NCBI GenBank assembly: GCA_021307325.1
Contig: CP089931.1
Span: 1,140,979 to 1,204,978 of the forward strand
Source of the DNA: Peptoniphilus sp. GNH
GTDB taxonomy: Bacteria > Bacillota > Clostridia > Tissierellales > Peptoniphilaceae
Reading direction: 5' to 3'
DNA length: 64,000 nucleotides
The translations under genes and the position numbers were made by a program. The notes below the pieces were generated by a model. That model was not told the origin of the DNA and did not search any database. It saw nothing but the letters and a program-made list of their open reading frames with translations. Positions within the stretch are counted from its first letter, which is position 1. Each line of letters starts with the position of its first letter. Of this stretch, positions 53,198 through 62,516 are shown piece after piece.

Positions 53198-54752
53198 TAT
53201 TTTTCACTTCCTCTCTAAGTACAAGTCCACACTTTAAATAAAAATCCAGAATCTCTCTATTAATTACCTGTATGTGGTCAATGATTTCTACAAACAATTC
53301 ACTTTCAAAGTGATCTAGCATTTTACTTTTATCTAAAATTCCTATTAGTTTTTCAAGCTCTCTTATTTCTTCATCATTTCCAAGAATGGCTTTTTTACAT
53401 CTTTCCTTTTCTTTGACTAGATAACTTTCTTCACTTGAAATTTCACTGCTTTCTTTTGCGTAAATACTTGCATCTAAAACTCCTGAAGTTATTAGTTTGC
53501 TTAGAACCTCTTTTCTATCCTTTAGTTTTTCTAGGTTTTCTTCTATTTTATTTATCTTCTCGACTTCTTCCTTGCTGTCCACTCTCTTTAATGTTTCTAA
53601 GAGTGGAATTAGAATACTATCTTTTCCAAAGACTAGCTTGTTTACTAAAGTCACAAAAGCTAGTTTTATATTCTTATCTTTAATAAACTTCATAGAACAC
53701 TTATTGATATCTTTTAGATGTTCACTACAAGTCCAAGCTATATATTTATCTTTGCCATTATAGTGATGTCTTCTTTTAAAGGTTGATCCACACTCGCCGC
53801 ATTTTATTGTCCCCGATAGACTATATCTATTTTGATATTTTTTAGTGTTTTTTCCATTTCCTTTCGCTATAGCCCTTATCTTGATTAAGTCCTGTACTTT
53901 CTCAAAGTCCTCTCTACTTACAATAGCTTCATGGTTATCTATAATCTTATACTGGTCTTCTTCCCCATTATTTTTATGTCTATTATAATTTTCATCTGTA
54001 TAGGTCTTTTGGTAGATGACATCGCCTATATATTTTTCATTTTTTAAGATGCCGTTTATAGTTGATCCATGCCATCTTGCTCCTTTTTGTCCTTTAATCT
54101 TTCTTTTATTTAAGTCTTCTGCAATTTTATGCGTTCCCTTACCTGAAAGATACTTTTTAAATATTTCTTTTATTATTTTTCCTTCATCTTCATTCACTAC
54201 CATCTTTCCATCTACATTCTCATAGCCATAGGGTGGGCTTGATATAATAAAAGTTCCATTTTGAAATCTCTTCTTTATGGACCACTTGTTATTTTCTGAA
54301 ATAGACCTGGATTCACTTTCTGCAAGGGATGACAGAATGGATAACATCAACTCACTTTCCATGGTTCTGGTATCAATGTTTTCTTTTTCAAAATAGATAC
54401 CAATGTTTAAATCGAGGAGTCTTCTTACTATTTCCAAACAGTCTGTTGTATTTCTTGCAAGCCTTGAGATGGATTTGGTTAGAATAAAATCTATTTTTCC
54501 GTCTTCACAGTCTTTTAACATTTTTAAGAGTCCGTCTCTACATTCTTTCTTTGTTCCAGTGATGCCTTCATCAAAGTATAGGCCTGCAAAACTATATAAC
54601 TTGTTCTCAGATATCATCTTTTCGTAGTGTGCCTTTTGCGTTTTAAGACTCACAAGCTGAGCTTCCTCATCTGTCGATACTCTTGCATAGGCCGCTACTC
54701 TTAATATAGATTCTTCTTTTTGATTTGCTTCTATTTTTGTTATCTTTTTCAT
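53190..54752 (-). CDS. Serine recombinase, first gene of the triplet
   Basis: 520 residues. Catalytic serine in [18 protein letters not shown] near residue 24, LTKSISRLARNTTDCLEI, recombinase domain with NEKYIGDVIYQKTY, zinc ribbon KCGECGSTFKRRHH...C...C and a coiled-coil region. GAGGTGAGACA precedes ATG 54752. Distinct in sequence from the other two, so the triplet is not a recent tandem duplication. Confidence 0.9.
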   Translation of the reverse strand: MKKITKIEANQKEESILRVAAYARVSTDEEAQLVSLKTQKAHYEKMISENKLYSFAGLYFDEGITGTKKECRDGLLKMLKDCEDGKIDFILTKSISRLARNTTDCLEIVRRLLDLNIGIYFEKENIDTRTMESELMLSILSSLAESESRSISENNKWSIKKRFQNGTFIISSPPYGYENVDGKMVVNEDEGKIIKEIFKKYLSGKGTHKIAEDLNKRKIKGQKGARWHGSTINGILKNEKYIGDVIYQKTYTDENYNRHKNNGEEDQYKIIDNHEAIVSREDFEKVQDLIKIRAIAKGNGKNTKKYQNRYSLSGTIKCGECGSTFKRRHHYNGKDKYIAWTCSEHLKDINKCSMKFIKDKNIKLAFVTLVNKLVFGKDSILIPLLETLKRVDSKEEVEKINKIEENLEKLKDRKEVLSKLITSGVLDASIYAKESSEISSEESYLVKEKERCKKAILGNDEEIRELEKLIGILDKSKMLDHFESELFVEIIDHIQVINREILDFYLKCGLVLREEVKNNV

Positions 54753-54811
54753 TGTCTCACCTCTATTTCTCTCAGTGCTATATTCCCGTACAAATTAGTA
54801 TATATCAAGTC

Positions 54812-55021
54812 TTATAGCATTAATTTTGAAAGAATAGGTCTAAATTTTTTAATATTTTCTCTCCTGATTTTCCTATATTCTTCAAGGCTAATTTCATCTA
54901 AAAGAAAGAGATCCTGGATAAACTTATCCGATAGATAGAAATTAAGCTCTGCCTTTAAATCCCTATCAGTGTATTCAGTTTTTAAAATTTCTTTTCTACC
55001 TTCAAGCTTTTCTACTCTCAT
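54812..55021 (-). CDS. SHOCT-like small protein upstream of the recombinase triplet
   Basis: 69 residues from ATG 55021, with AGGAGGTGGAGC before it. The C-terminal part FIQDLFLLDEISLEEYRKIRR is the SHOCT-like short helical motif also seen in the 45-residue gene at 37797-37934. In both places the small gene directly precedes serine recombinase genes on the same strand. Possible role in control or direction of recombination; not known. Confidence 0.7.
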   Translation of the reverse strand: MRVEKLEGRKEILKTEYTDRDLKAELNFYLSDKFIQDLFLLDEISLEEYRKIRRENIKKFRPILSKLML

Positions 55022-55083
55022 GCTCCACCTCCTATATCACAGGCAAAGAAATTAAGGCTATTTTTAACCTTAATTTTCTTTCC

Positions 55084-55262
55084 TCTATATTCCTTAGGAC
55101 AAAGAGAGTATTTTTGAGTAAAGAGTTTTCAAAAGCAATTGATGAATATATATACTACTACAACAACGAAAGGATTCAGAAGAAAACAAAATGGATGCCA
55201 CCTACTTTGTATAGGTTAGCATCCATAAATGTAAACTAAATATTAATGTGTCCAGTTTTCTG
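55084..55262 (+). mobile_element. Remnant of an IS3-family insertion sequence (3' end)
   Basis: Plus strand: the last ~45 codons of an IS150-type OrfB transposase (IDEYIYYYNNERIQKKT...MPPTLYRLASI, stop at 55237-55239), followed at 55248-55262 by TGTGTCCAGTTTTCTGGGT-like sequence (15 to 20 bases), typical of IS3-family terminal repeats. No 5' part of the element is left. It has cut into the terminator hairpin of the second mob copy, since the left half of that hairpin is missing. Confidence 0.7.
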
Positions 55263-55271
55263 GGTACACAT

Positions 55272-55345
55272 CATTTACGGAATGCTCCATTTTTTTAATT
55301 TTTACCTTGTTAGGGAGAACCCTAAGACCTCAAAATATATTTTAT
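55272..55345 (+). repeat. Second copy of the terminator/oriT region
   Basis: TTTACGGAATGCTCCATT and TACCTTGTTAGGGAGAACCC are shared with 43090-43140, with GACCTC in place of GACCCC. The left part of the hairpin is lost to the IS remnant. Confidence 0.75.
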
Positions 55346-55358
55346 AAATGAGAATAAA

Positions 55359-55752
55359 ATGACAAATAGATTTAGAAATGAAAGAATAGAAATTAAGCTA
55401 ACTAAAGAAGAAAAAGAAGTTTTTGAAAAGAAAATTAAACTTGCAAATCGCAAAACAATGTCCCACTTTCTTAGAAAGTGCGTATTAGAAAAAGAAATTT
55501 ATGTAGTAGATTTAGAACCATTTAGAAACCTACAATGGTGCTTTCAAATGTAACAAATAAAATAAACCAGATTGCAAAAGCTACTAATACAACTGGTGTT
55601 ATTTGCAAGAATAAAATTGAATCAACTCCAAATTTGGCAATATATTATATTACCAAGAGTGAAAAAAATGATGAAAAAAATCTTGGTATCTTCATTTAGA
55701 TGTCATCCATCTACTGCCCATATTCAATTTATGAAAACACGAAAGATCATAT
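55359..55752 (+). pseudogene. Decayed mobC-relaxase copy
   Basis: A close copy of 43174-43690. MobC runs intact for about 60 residues (MTNRFRNERIEIKLTKEEKE...FRNLQW), then a 1-base deletion shifts the frame at 55539. About 120 bases spanning the mobC end and relaxase start are missing (joined at a short TCAA match near 55622). The relaxase part continues to KTRK and stops being similar at 55752. The first 60 residues could still be translated but would lack the relaxase partner. Confidence 0.85.
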
Positions 55753-55791
55753 TCTATAGCATATTTTGAAACAAAATAAATATCCCCCGGC

Positions 55792-56103
55792 CTAGCCGTA
55801 GGTTTTTCTCATGCGGCCCAAAGGGCCTGTATTACTAGCTACCGTCTCATCGTTTAGTTTTGATATAGCATTTCTGACTGCCTCAATCATCATCTGTATT
55901 TCAACAATCTTTTCTACATCAACGCTTTCATCAGTGATGTTATCTATAAAATATCCATCATGATCCAAATAGGAAAAGAAAAAACAGGTGGTTTTTCTTG
56001 TCCACCTGCTCTAAATATTTTTCATGTTCTCTTTCTTGCCAGTAGACTTTGTATATATGCTCGCTTACTTTGATTTTTCGCCCACCGACATAAAGGTAAT
56101 ATT
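55792..56103 (-). pseudogene. Remnant of a conjugative-element sigma-70-like factor
   Basis: Minus strand: GGRKIKVSEHIYKVYWQERE then EHEKYLEQVDKKNHLFF, and, after a frameshift near 55975, FSYLDHDGYFIDNITDESVD and IVEIQMMIEAVRNAISKLND. This is the N-terminal part of the sigma-like regulators found in Tn916/Tn1549-type elements. The rest is replaced by VASNTGPLGRMRKTYG and a stop. The sequence has no start or site and is non-functional. Confidence 0.55.
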
Positions 56104-56141
56104 ATTTTGTCATTTATGTTTCTTACATTCTTTTTTTGTCT

Positions 56142-57587
56142 TTATGTTTTAAAGAAATCATTTAATTTGTGAATATTTTCTTCAGTATAGTTTCCTGACC
56201 ATTCCACATATCCGTTTTCCAAAAAAATAAAATAATCACAACACTCCTTTAGTAATTCAGGATCATGAGTGATGAGGAAAATAGTTTTATCTTTCATCTG
56301 CTTTAAACTTTGAGCCACATCTAACATATTATGATAATCCAGACCAGAGGTAGGTTCATCTAATATTAGTATGCGACTATTTGAAGCAAGGGCACTAGCT
56401 AAAGCTACTCTTTGCTTTTGTCCTCCAGATAGCGACATGGGATGGAGCTCTTTTAATTCCAGCAAATTTAATTGAGCTAAAATCTCATCTACTTGTCCAC
56501 TTATTTCATCTGAACTAAGGCTAACTGAAATTTCCTCTTTGACACTCTCTGTAAAGAGTTGGTTATTCACATCTTGCATGACCATATAAGAAATCTCAAG
56601 CCTTTCTTTGCTATCGTAGCTTTTTCCTTCTAAGGTCATTATCCCTGTTGATTCTTCTGCAATACCACACAGACAATTGGCAAAGGTAGATTTTCCAGCA
56701 CCATTTTTCCCAAGAATTCCTATTATATGTTTTCTAGGAAGATCTAGATGATTGATTTCTAATCCAACCACTTTATTGTAATATACACAAAAATTATCAA
56801 GTGCTATTTCATTGGTATACTCAATGTCTTTACTCTCAAACTTAGGAATATGAGAAGATCTTAATCCCATCTCGTGCAACTTCTTGTCTGAAATATCCTT
56901 AAATTCCTCAATGCTATAATCCTTGCTAATTCGACCATCTTTCATATAAATAACTCGGTCGACCAAGTCCATTAAATAATATAACCTATGTTCAGCTATG
57001 ATAATTGTTTTGCCTTGTTGTTTCCAATATTTAAGTATATTTTTTAAATCATCAATGCTTTCAATGTCTAAATTTGATGAAGGCTCATCTAAAACTAAAA
57101 TAGGGGCTTCCATCACAGCTGTAGATGCACAAGCAATTTTTTGCTTTTCACCACCTGATAAATTAAATAGATTCCTATCTAACAGTTCATGAATGTTTAA
57201 TGCATAAGCTATCTTTCCTATCCTGTCAAGCATCTCCATTCTATCAACACCCATATTCTCAAGTCCAAAAGCTATTTCACTTGTAGAATCCACATTGAAA
57301 AATTGTGATTTTGGGTTTTGAAATACAGAGCCGACTACCTTTGAAAGTGATTGAATGCTAGTTTGTCCTACTTTTTCTCCATTAATCTCCACTTCACCTT
57401 GTAAATCTCCAGTATAATATTCAGGGGAAAGGCCATTAATTAGTCTCGTAAGAGTAGTTTTCCCACATCCAGACTCACCTGTTAGTAGCACAAATTCTCC
57501 TTCTTCAATGGATAAACTTATATTAAAAACGCCACCTTGTCTTTCTTTGCTCTTATAGGTAAAGCTAGCATTGTTAAATTTTATCAT
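56142..57587 (-). CDS. Energy-coupling factor double ATPase (CbiO/EcfA1A2 fusion)
   Basis: About 481 residues with two ABC domains in one chain: first GESGCGKTTLTRL, LSGGEKQKIACA, LVLDEPSSNLD; second GKNGAGKSTFANCL, LSGGQKQRVALASAL, LILDEPTSGLD. This gives both ATPase halves of an ECF transporter. ATG 57587 (MIKFNNASFTYKS) follows AGGGG and is past the EcfT stop; the longer frame overlaps EcfT and is rejected. Last gene of the operon. Confidence 0.9.
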   Translation of the reverse strand: MIKFNNASFTYKSKERQGGVFNISLSIEEGEFVLLTGESGCGKTTLTRLINGLSPEYYTGDLQGEVEINGEKVGQTSIQSLSKVVGSVFQNPKSQFFNVDSTSEIAFGLENMGVDRMEMLDRIGKIAYALNIHELLDRNLFNLSGGEKQKIACASTAVMEAPILVLDEPSSNLDIESIDDLKNILKYWKQQGKTIIIAEHRLYYLMDLVDRVIYMKDGRISKDYSIEEFKDISDKKLHEMGLRSSHIPKFESKDIEYTNEIALDNFCVYYNKVVGLEINHLDLPRKHIIGILGKNGAGKSTFANCLCGIAEESTGIMTLEGKSYDSKERLEISYMVMQDVNNQLFTESVKEEISVSLSSDEISGQVDEILAQLNLLELKELHPMSLSGGQKQRVALASALASNSRILILDEPTSGLDYHNMLDVAQSLKQMKDKTIFLITHDPELLKECCDYFIFLENGYVEWSGNYTEENIHKLNDFFKT

Positions 57588-57598
57588 CTCTTTCCCCC

Positions 57599-58324
57599 TC
57601 ATACTAAAGACCAAACTATCAATCCTATAATCAATAGAAAAATCAAAAAATCATATTTGCTAAATTTAACCTCAACAAGGCTCGTTCTGCCTTTAACATT
57701 ATCTAATCCTCTTGTTAATGCTGATGCAGAAAGTTCATCACCTATTTTGACAACAGAAAACAGGAGCGGGATAATTCTGTACTCTAAAAACAATGATGGA
57801 TTGGCTTTTGTTTTTTTACTATTAAATCGTATCCCCCTCATTCGCATAGCATTTGATATAGCCTTATTTTCTTCCTTTAGAGTAGGTATGAAACGAAATA
57901 CTACAGAAACAGGAATAATAAACGCATTTGGAATTTTCCACTTTACCATAGCTGCTATAAATTCATTTGGTTTGGTGGAACTAATCGTATAGTATCCCAT
58001 CATGAAAATAGGAAAAAGCCTTATGACTAATGAGTTGAGCAATACATTAATCATGTTTAATATGGATGGTAATTCATACATATTTTTAGTTTTGCTTGAA
58101 ATAACAGCCAAAACAAATAAAATTCCATATATGGTTGCAGCTTTGTAATTTTTATTAGATACAAGCAAGAATATAGCGATAGAAACTATCGCTATATCTA
58201 TACCTATATTGTCATAGACAAAAAACATTATAGTGCTAATGAATACCATAAATAATATTTTTGTTCTCGGATCTAAATAAAAGCCTTTCTTTATTGGGGG
58301 AACATAAGTTTTGTAAGCCTCCAT
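57599..58324 (-). CDS. Energy-coupling factor transmembrane protein EcfT
   Basis: 241 residues. Helices at residues 28-75, 88-105 and the end, with the two coupling signatures SNAMRMRGIRFN and ASALTRGLDNVKG (ARG/TRG-type motifs) that link EcfT to its ATPases. Overlaps the S-component stop by 1 base (58324). It is the scaffold of the ECF complex with the S component and the double ATPase. Confidence 0.88.
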   Translation of the reverse strand: MEAYKTYVPPIKKGFYLDPRTKILFMVFISTIMFFVYDNIGIDIAIVSIAIFLLVSNKNYKAATIYGILFVLAVISSKTKNMYELPSILNMINVLLNSLVIRLFPIFMMGYYTISSTKPNEFIAAMVKWKIPNAFIIPVSVVFRFIPTLKEENKAISNAMRMRGIRFNSKKTKANPSLFLEYRIIPLLFSVVKIGDELSASALTRGLDNVKGRTSLVEVKFSKYDFLIFLLIIGLIVWSLV

Positions 58325-58905
58325 TAAGCAATTCCAGCTCTTTCAAAATGTTTTTTCAACATTTTCTTGCCTAGATTAGCACCTATCACTGCTCCAACAA
58401 ACATGATGCCAATTGCAGCAATTCCCATCCATGGTGGCATATATTTCGCTAAATCGGTCGCAAATTGCTCACCCATTTGTTGTTTTACTCCTTCCATATA
58501 GGTATCTGCCATAACCCACATTGGCATCTGACAGCCTAACTCAGCACATGAAAACAACCAAAATCCTATTGTATTAACTTTAAAACTTTTATACTTTTTA
58601 GTATTCATAACTACATCAGCAATAATTGCCATTGGAATATACACGGCTGGTGCTAACCAAGTGTAACCCATAAAATACCAAAATACTCCTAAAATGATTC
58701 CCATTAGAGATACCATTCCAAACTTTTCTACCTTGGTTAGAAATAGCATAAATGGAATACCTGTTAATATTGGGATTAATATAAATATGGTAGGATAAAG
58801 TATTGGCACAGCCCCTAGCATTCCTGTTACGAAAAATATGACTAAATAAATAGCCGTATAAATTCCTACGTTAATTAAATCCTTTGCTGTTAATCGATTC
58901 TTCAT
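58324..58905 (-). CDS. MptD/Trep_Strep-type ECF S component (substrate binder)
   Basis: 193 residues with six hydrophobic segments. The opening NRLTAKDLINVGIYTAIYL, TGIPFMLFLTKVEKFGMVSL and YFMGYTWLAPAVYIPMAIIADV are typical of the MptD (Trep_Strep) family of S components. Its substrate is not known. It overlaps the upstream exporter gene by 35 bases and the EcfT gene by one. The set ABC/ABC/MptD/EcfT/CbiO is a recurring cassette on mobile elements. Confidence 0.82.
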   Translation of the reverse strand: MKNRLTAKDLINVGIYTAIYLVIFFVTGMLGAVPILYPTIFILIPILTGIPFMLFLTKVEKFGMVSLMGIILGVFWYFMGYTWLAPAVYIPMAIIADVVMNTKKYKSFKVNTIGFWLFSCAELGCQMPMWVMADTYMEGVKQQMGEQFATDLAKYMPPWMGIAAIGIMFVGAVIGANLGKKMLKKHFERAGIA

Positions 58906-60655
58906 TGAAATCCTCCTTATTTTGTTTAATCTTCCAGCTTTCTGTTTCTTCTCTTGCTTCTATAAATTTCTTATAAGTGCCTTCTTTTCTAATTAAATCT
59001 TCATGTTTCCCCACCTCCTCTAATTTTCCGTCTTTAAGAACTATAATCTGATTCGCATTTTTAACAGTCTTTAACCTATGAGCAACCATTATAACCGTTT
59101 TGTTTTTTGTTAAACTTTCTATGGCTTGTTGAAGTTTATCCTCATTTTCTGGATCAACATTTGCTGTAGCTTCGTCAAAAATAATAATCGGGGCATTTTT
59201 TATCATAGCCCTTGCTATTGATATTCTTTGTCTTTCTCCGCCTGAAAGAGATGTGCCACCTTCGCCTATGATGGTTTGATAGCCTTCTGGCAAATTCATA
59301 ATAAAGTCATGGCATTGGGCTTTTTTTGCCACTTCTATGACTTCTTCCTTCTTAGCTTGTGGTTTGCCAAATTTTATATTATTTTCGATGGTATCTTGGA
59401 AAAGATAAACATTTTGGAATACGGTGCTAATTAAATCCATTAAGGATTCAAGCGTGTAGTTTTTAATATTGACATCTCCAATCGATATGCTGCCTTGATC
59501 CACGTCCCAAAATCTAGAAATAAGCGAACACATGGTGCTCTTACCAGATCCACTTGGTCCAATAATGGCTGTCATAGCCTTTTCCGGAATATGAACGGAA
59601 ACCTCCCTTAAAATAGGTATTTTATCATAAGAAAAGCTAACATTATTGAATTCAATATCTGTATGATGAGGCGTAATCTTCTGGCCCTCAATATCCATCT
59701 GAGGCATATTTTCTGTTGTTTCTACTTGTTCTATAGAACTTGTTGCAACTCTTAATGTCGCCATGGCGGATCCTGCGGATTGAATACTTGCAAACACCAG
59801 GAATGACATGATGATACACATAATTGCTTTCAATAAATCCATGGTGCCATTGATATAAAAATAAAGTGAAAGGACAATCATGGCAACACTGGAAATTCTT
59901 AAAACGAGCTCTTGCCCGATGGTATAGGGTGTAAATAATTTCTCCAAGGCTAGATTGGCTGAGCGACTTTCTTCTAGTGCCGAGCGTACGGTTTGGTCTC
60001 CTTTTCCTGTTAAATTAAAGGATTTAATGATCGGCATTCCCTGGATATATTCCAAGATCGTTTCTACTAAAAGAGATTGTGCCTCTTGCCTTTTTGGAGC
60101 AAGTGTCCTCGACTTTTTTTCCATGACAGAAGTAATATATAGATATAAAACCGTTCCTGCTATAACAATCAGCCCATTTCTCCACTCGAAAAATAAAATC
60201 ATCAGGGTGAACACAAATGAGTTAATGAAGCCACTCATCATAACAACTAAAACCATAGGAGCTGTGTTCTCAACGTCATCTAGAACAGTTGTTAAAACAC
60301 CAGTCACTTTTCCAATATTATTTTCATTAAAGAATCCCATTGGAACCGTCTTCAGCATTTTTCCTATACTTATTCTTCGATTAGCTACCATAAAATACCC
60401 AGCATGCGTTTGATCTAATTGAGCAAAATAGTTGGCATAAGACCTTCCGACAATACTTACCAACAGCATAAGAAAAACCTTCAGTGCTATAAAGGAATTA
60501 AAATCTTTTGTCACCAAGGCTTGGAGCACAAAGTAAATGGCTCCTATTTGCAACATATTGAAGATGGCATACACAAATTCAAAAATAACAGACTTGTTTA
60601 AATTTATTCGTTCCTTATCTGCAAATGCCCATATCTTTCGAAGTCCACTTAACAT
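58871..60655 (-). CDS. ABC exporter, fused membrane and ATPase domains (second half-transporter)
   Basis: 594 residues. Six-helix ABC_membrane domain (1-310), then ATPase with GPSGSGKSTMCSLI, LSGGERQRISIARAM, IIFDEATANVDPENE. ATG 60655 overlaps the TAG stop of the upstream exporter by direct abutment and has GGAGGTGG before it. It forms a heterodimer with the next exporter; IrtAB-like and multidrug exporters have this paired arrangement. Substrate not known. Confidence 0.88.
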   Translation of the reverse strand: MLSGLRKIWAFADKERINLNKSVIFEFVYAIFNMLQIGAIYFVLQALVTKDFNSFIALKVFLMLLVSIVGRSYANYFAQLDQTHAGYFMVANRRISIGKMLKTVPMGFFNENNIGKVTGVLTTVLDDVENTAPMVLVVMMSGFINSFVFTLMILFFEWRNGLIVIAGTVLYLYITSVMEKKSRTLAPKRQEAQSLLVETILEYIQGMPIIKSFNLTGKGDQTVRSALEESRSANLALEKLFTPYTIGQELVLRISSVAMIVLSLYFYINGTMDLLKAIMCIIMSFLVFASIQSAGSAMATLRVATSSIEQVETTENMPQMDIEGQKITPHHTDIEFNNVSFSYDKIPILREVSVHIPEKAMTAIIGPSGSGKSTMCSLISRFWDVDQGSISIGDVNIKNYTLESLMDLISTVFQNVYLFQDTIENNIKFGKPQAKKEEVIEVAKKAQCHDFIMNLPEGYQTIIGEGGTSLSGGERQRISIARAMIKNAPIIIFDEATANVDPENEDKLQQAIESLTKNKTVIMVAHRLKTVKNANQIIVLKDGKLEEVGKHEDLIRKEGTYKKFIEAREETESWKIKQNKEDFNEESINSKGFN

Positions 60656-62389
60656 CTAAGCCACCTCCTTTCCACCGATATGTGCTTCCCACATGGCTTG
60701 ATAAAGCTTATTTTCTTTAAGAAGTTCTTCATGATTGCCACTTGCTACAAGTTTGCCATGATCAATGAGATAAATCTGGTCTGCATTGGTTATTGTTGAT
60801 AACCTATGAGCAATCATAATGATAGTTTTTCCCTGAATAAGCTTATTAATTGCTTTTTGTAAAACTTGCTCATTTTCAGGATCAATATAAGCCGTCGCTT
60901 CATCTAATATGATAATTGGAGCATCTTTTATCATGGCTCTAGCAATGGTGATCCTCTGTTTTTCACCGCCTGATAAATGGTTTCCTCCACTCCCTACTTT
61001 GGTCTGATATCCATGCTCTAAAGCCATAATAAAATCATGACAACCAGAAGCTTTGGCAATTTCAATCACTTCTTCATCGCTAGCCGAAGGCTTGCCCATT
61101 CGAATATTTTCCATGATGGTATCGTTAAAAAGGAAAATATCCTGCGAAACAAAAGCAACTAAATCATAGAGTTGTTCAAGTGGAATATTGAATAAATTAA
61201 TTCCGCCAATCGATATTTCTCCCTGTTCTACGTCCCAGAAACCAGCAATTAACTTGGCAATGGTTGACTTTCCTGAACCACTTGGACCAACAAAGGCATT
61301 TAAACTTCGCTCTCGAATTACCATATCGATTCCTTTAATAACTTCTTCTCCTGGTTCATAGGAGAAATGTAGATTCTTGATAGCAATGTCATGATTTTTT
61401 AAATGAACTCTTTCTCTACGATGAACTTGTTCTGTCCCATTTAAGATTTCATCAATTCGTCCGACAGTTGTCCCTGTTTGAGCTAAGGCATCGACAAAGT
61501 TAATAGCAGCTAGTAAGGGACCGGCTATACCAAGAGAAAGGATGATGGCCGTAATAAAGGTTGACATCTCTAAACTTCCATTAATAAACATGATCCAACC
61601 AACAGGTAATACCGTAATCAAAGTTGTTGGTGAAATGTTCTTGGATAAGGACACTGGCATTTGACATTTTTTCATCCAATGATAATAAAATGAAGCATTA
61701 GCTATCACTTTATCGGTGAATTTCCCATAGGATTTTTCGCCTTGATTAAAAGTTTTAATCACTTCAATTCCGCCAACATACTCAACAATTGTTTTATTCA
61801 TTTCGGTATTGGTCGCAACCGACTTACTATAATCTTCTGCATAACCTTTCATAATTAATGACATAAAAAACATACCTACCGGAATTGAAACGAGTGACAA
61901 TAAAGCCATTCTCCAATCTAAAATTAATAGATAGATGAAGATGGATACAGGCCCTAAAATATTCGCCGTCATCTCAGGCAATAAGTGAGCCAAAGGTCGT
62001 TCCATTTTTTCTACTTGATCAACAATGGTTGTCTTTAAATCACCACTATGGGTGTCAATAATCGTACCAAGAGGCATTTTAGGCAGCTTTTCCAAGAGCA
62101 TGATTCGTACATTTCTTAGAACAGAGAAGGTTGCTTTATGGGACTCTGCCAAGGCCTTGGCGTAAAAAATTGGTTTTAAGCAATAGCCAATCAAGATTAG
62201 AAAACACCAAGGTAGGTAGAAGGAAAAATCTTTATTTCCAACAAACAAACCATAAACAATTTTGCTTACGCCAAAATAAGGCAACATACCTAAAAGAACC
62301 CCAATAACTGCCAAGAAAATGGAAAGCTTGAGGCCTTTATGTTCTCCTTCTGCCAGCTGCCATAGGCGTTTCATATAATTATTTTTCAA
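60656..62389 (-). CDS. ABC exporter, fused membrane and ATPase domains (first half-transporter)
   Basis: 577 residues. ABC_membrane domain (1-300) with IIDTHSGDLKTTIVDQVEKM near 110, ATPase domain with GPSGSGKSTIAKLI, LSGGEKQRITIARAM, IILDEATAYIDPENE. Begins at TTG 62389 with AAGGAG upstream. First gene of the five-gene operon after the TetR regulator. Pairs with the next gene. Confidence 0.88.
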   Translation of the reverse strand: MKNNYMKRLWQLAEGEHKGLKLSIFLAVIGVLLGMLPYFGVSKIVYGLFVGNKDFSFYLPWCFLILIGYCLKPIFYAKALAESHKATFSVLRNVRIMLLEKLPKMPLGTIIDTHSGDLKTTIVDQVEKMERPLAHLLPEMTANILGPVSIFIYLLILDWRMALLSLVSIPVGMFFMSLIMKGYAEDYSKSVATNTEMNKTIVEYVGGIEVIKTFNQGEKSYGKFTDKVIANASFYYHWMKKCQMPVSLSKNISPTTLITVLPVGWIMFINGSLEMSTFITAIILSLGIAGPLLAAINFVDALAQTGTTVGRIDEILNGTEQVHRRERVHLKNHDIAIKNLHFSYEPGEEVIKGIDMVIRERSLNAFVGPSGSGKSTIAKLIAGFWDVEQGEISIGGINLFNIPLEQLYDLVAFVSQDIFLFNDTIMENIRMGKPSASDEEVIEIAKASGCHDFIMALEHGYQTKVGSGGNHLSGGEKQRITIARAMIKDAPIIILDEATAYIDPENEQVLQKAINKLIQGKTIIMIAHRLSTITNADQIYLIDHGKLVASGNHEELLKENKLYQAMWEAHIGGKEVA

Positions 62390-62438
62390 TGGAAATCTCC
62401 TTTCCTTTTTTCTTTCATCTTTAACACCTCCATATGAT

Positions 62439-62468
62439 AGATAACTATATTAGCTAACTTAGTTATCT
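62439..62468. promoter_or_regulatory. Inverted repeat upstream of the exporter operon (possible TetR site)
   Basis: AGATAACTA (62439-62447) and TAGTTATCT (62460-62468), 12-base spacer. It shares the GATAAC/GTTATC half-sites with the operator at 63182-63206, but with a longer gap. Confidence 0.45.
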
Positions 62469-62471
62469 TTA

Positions 62472-62516
62472 CTTTAAAAAATATAAGGGTGTTTAATACC
62501 CTTTCCCTTATATTTA
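62472..62516 (-). terminator. Terminator of the TetR regulator gene
   Basis: Minus strand AAATATAAGGG / CCCTTATATTT 11-base perfect stem, 15-base loop, then TTTTTT. It overlaps the tetR stop codon, so the exporter operon needs its own promoter or read-through. Confidence 0.75.
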
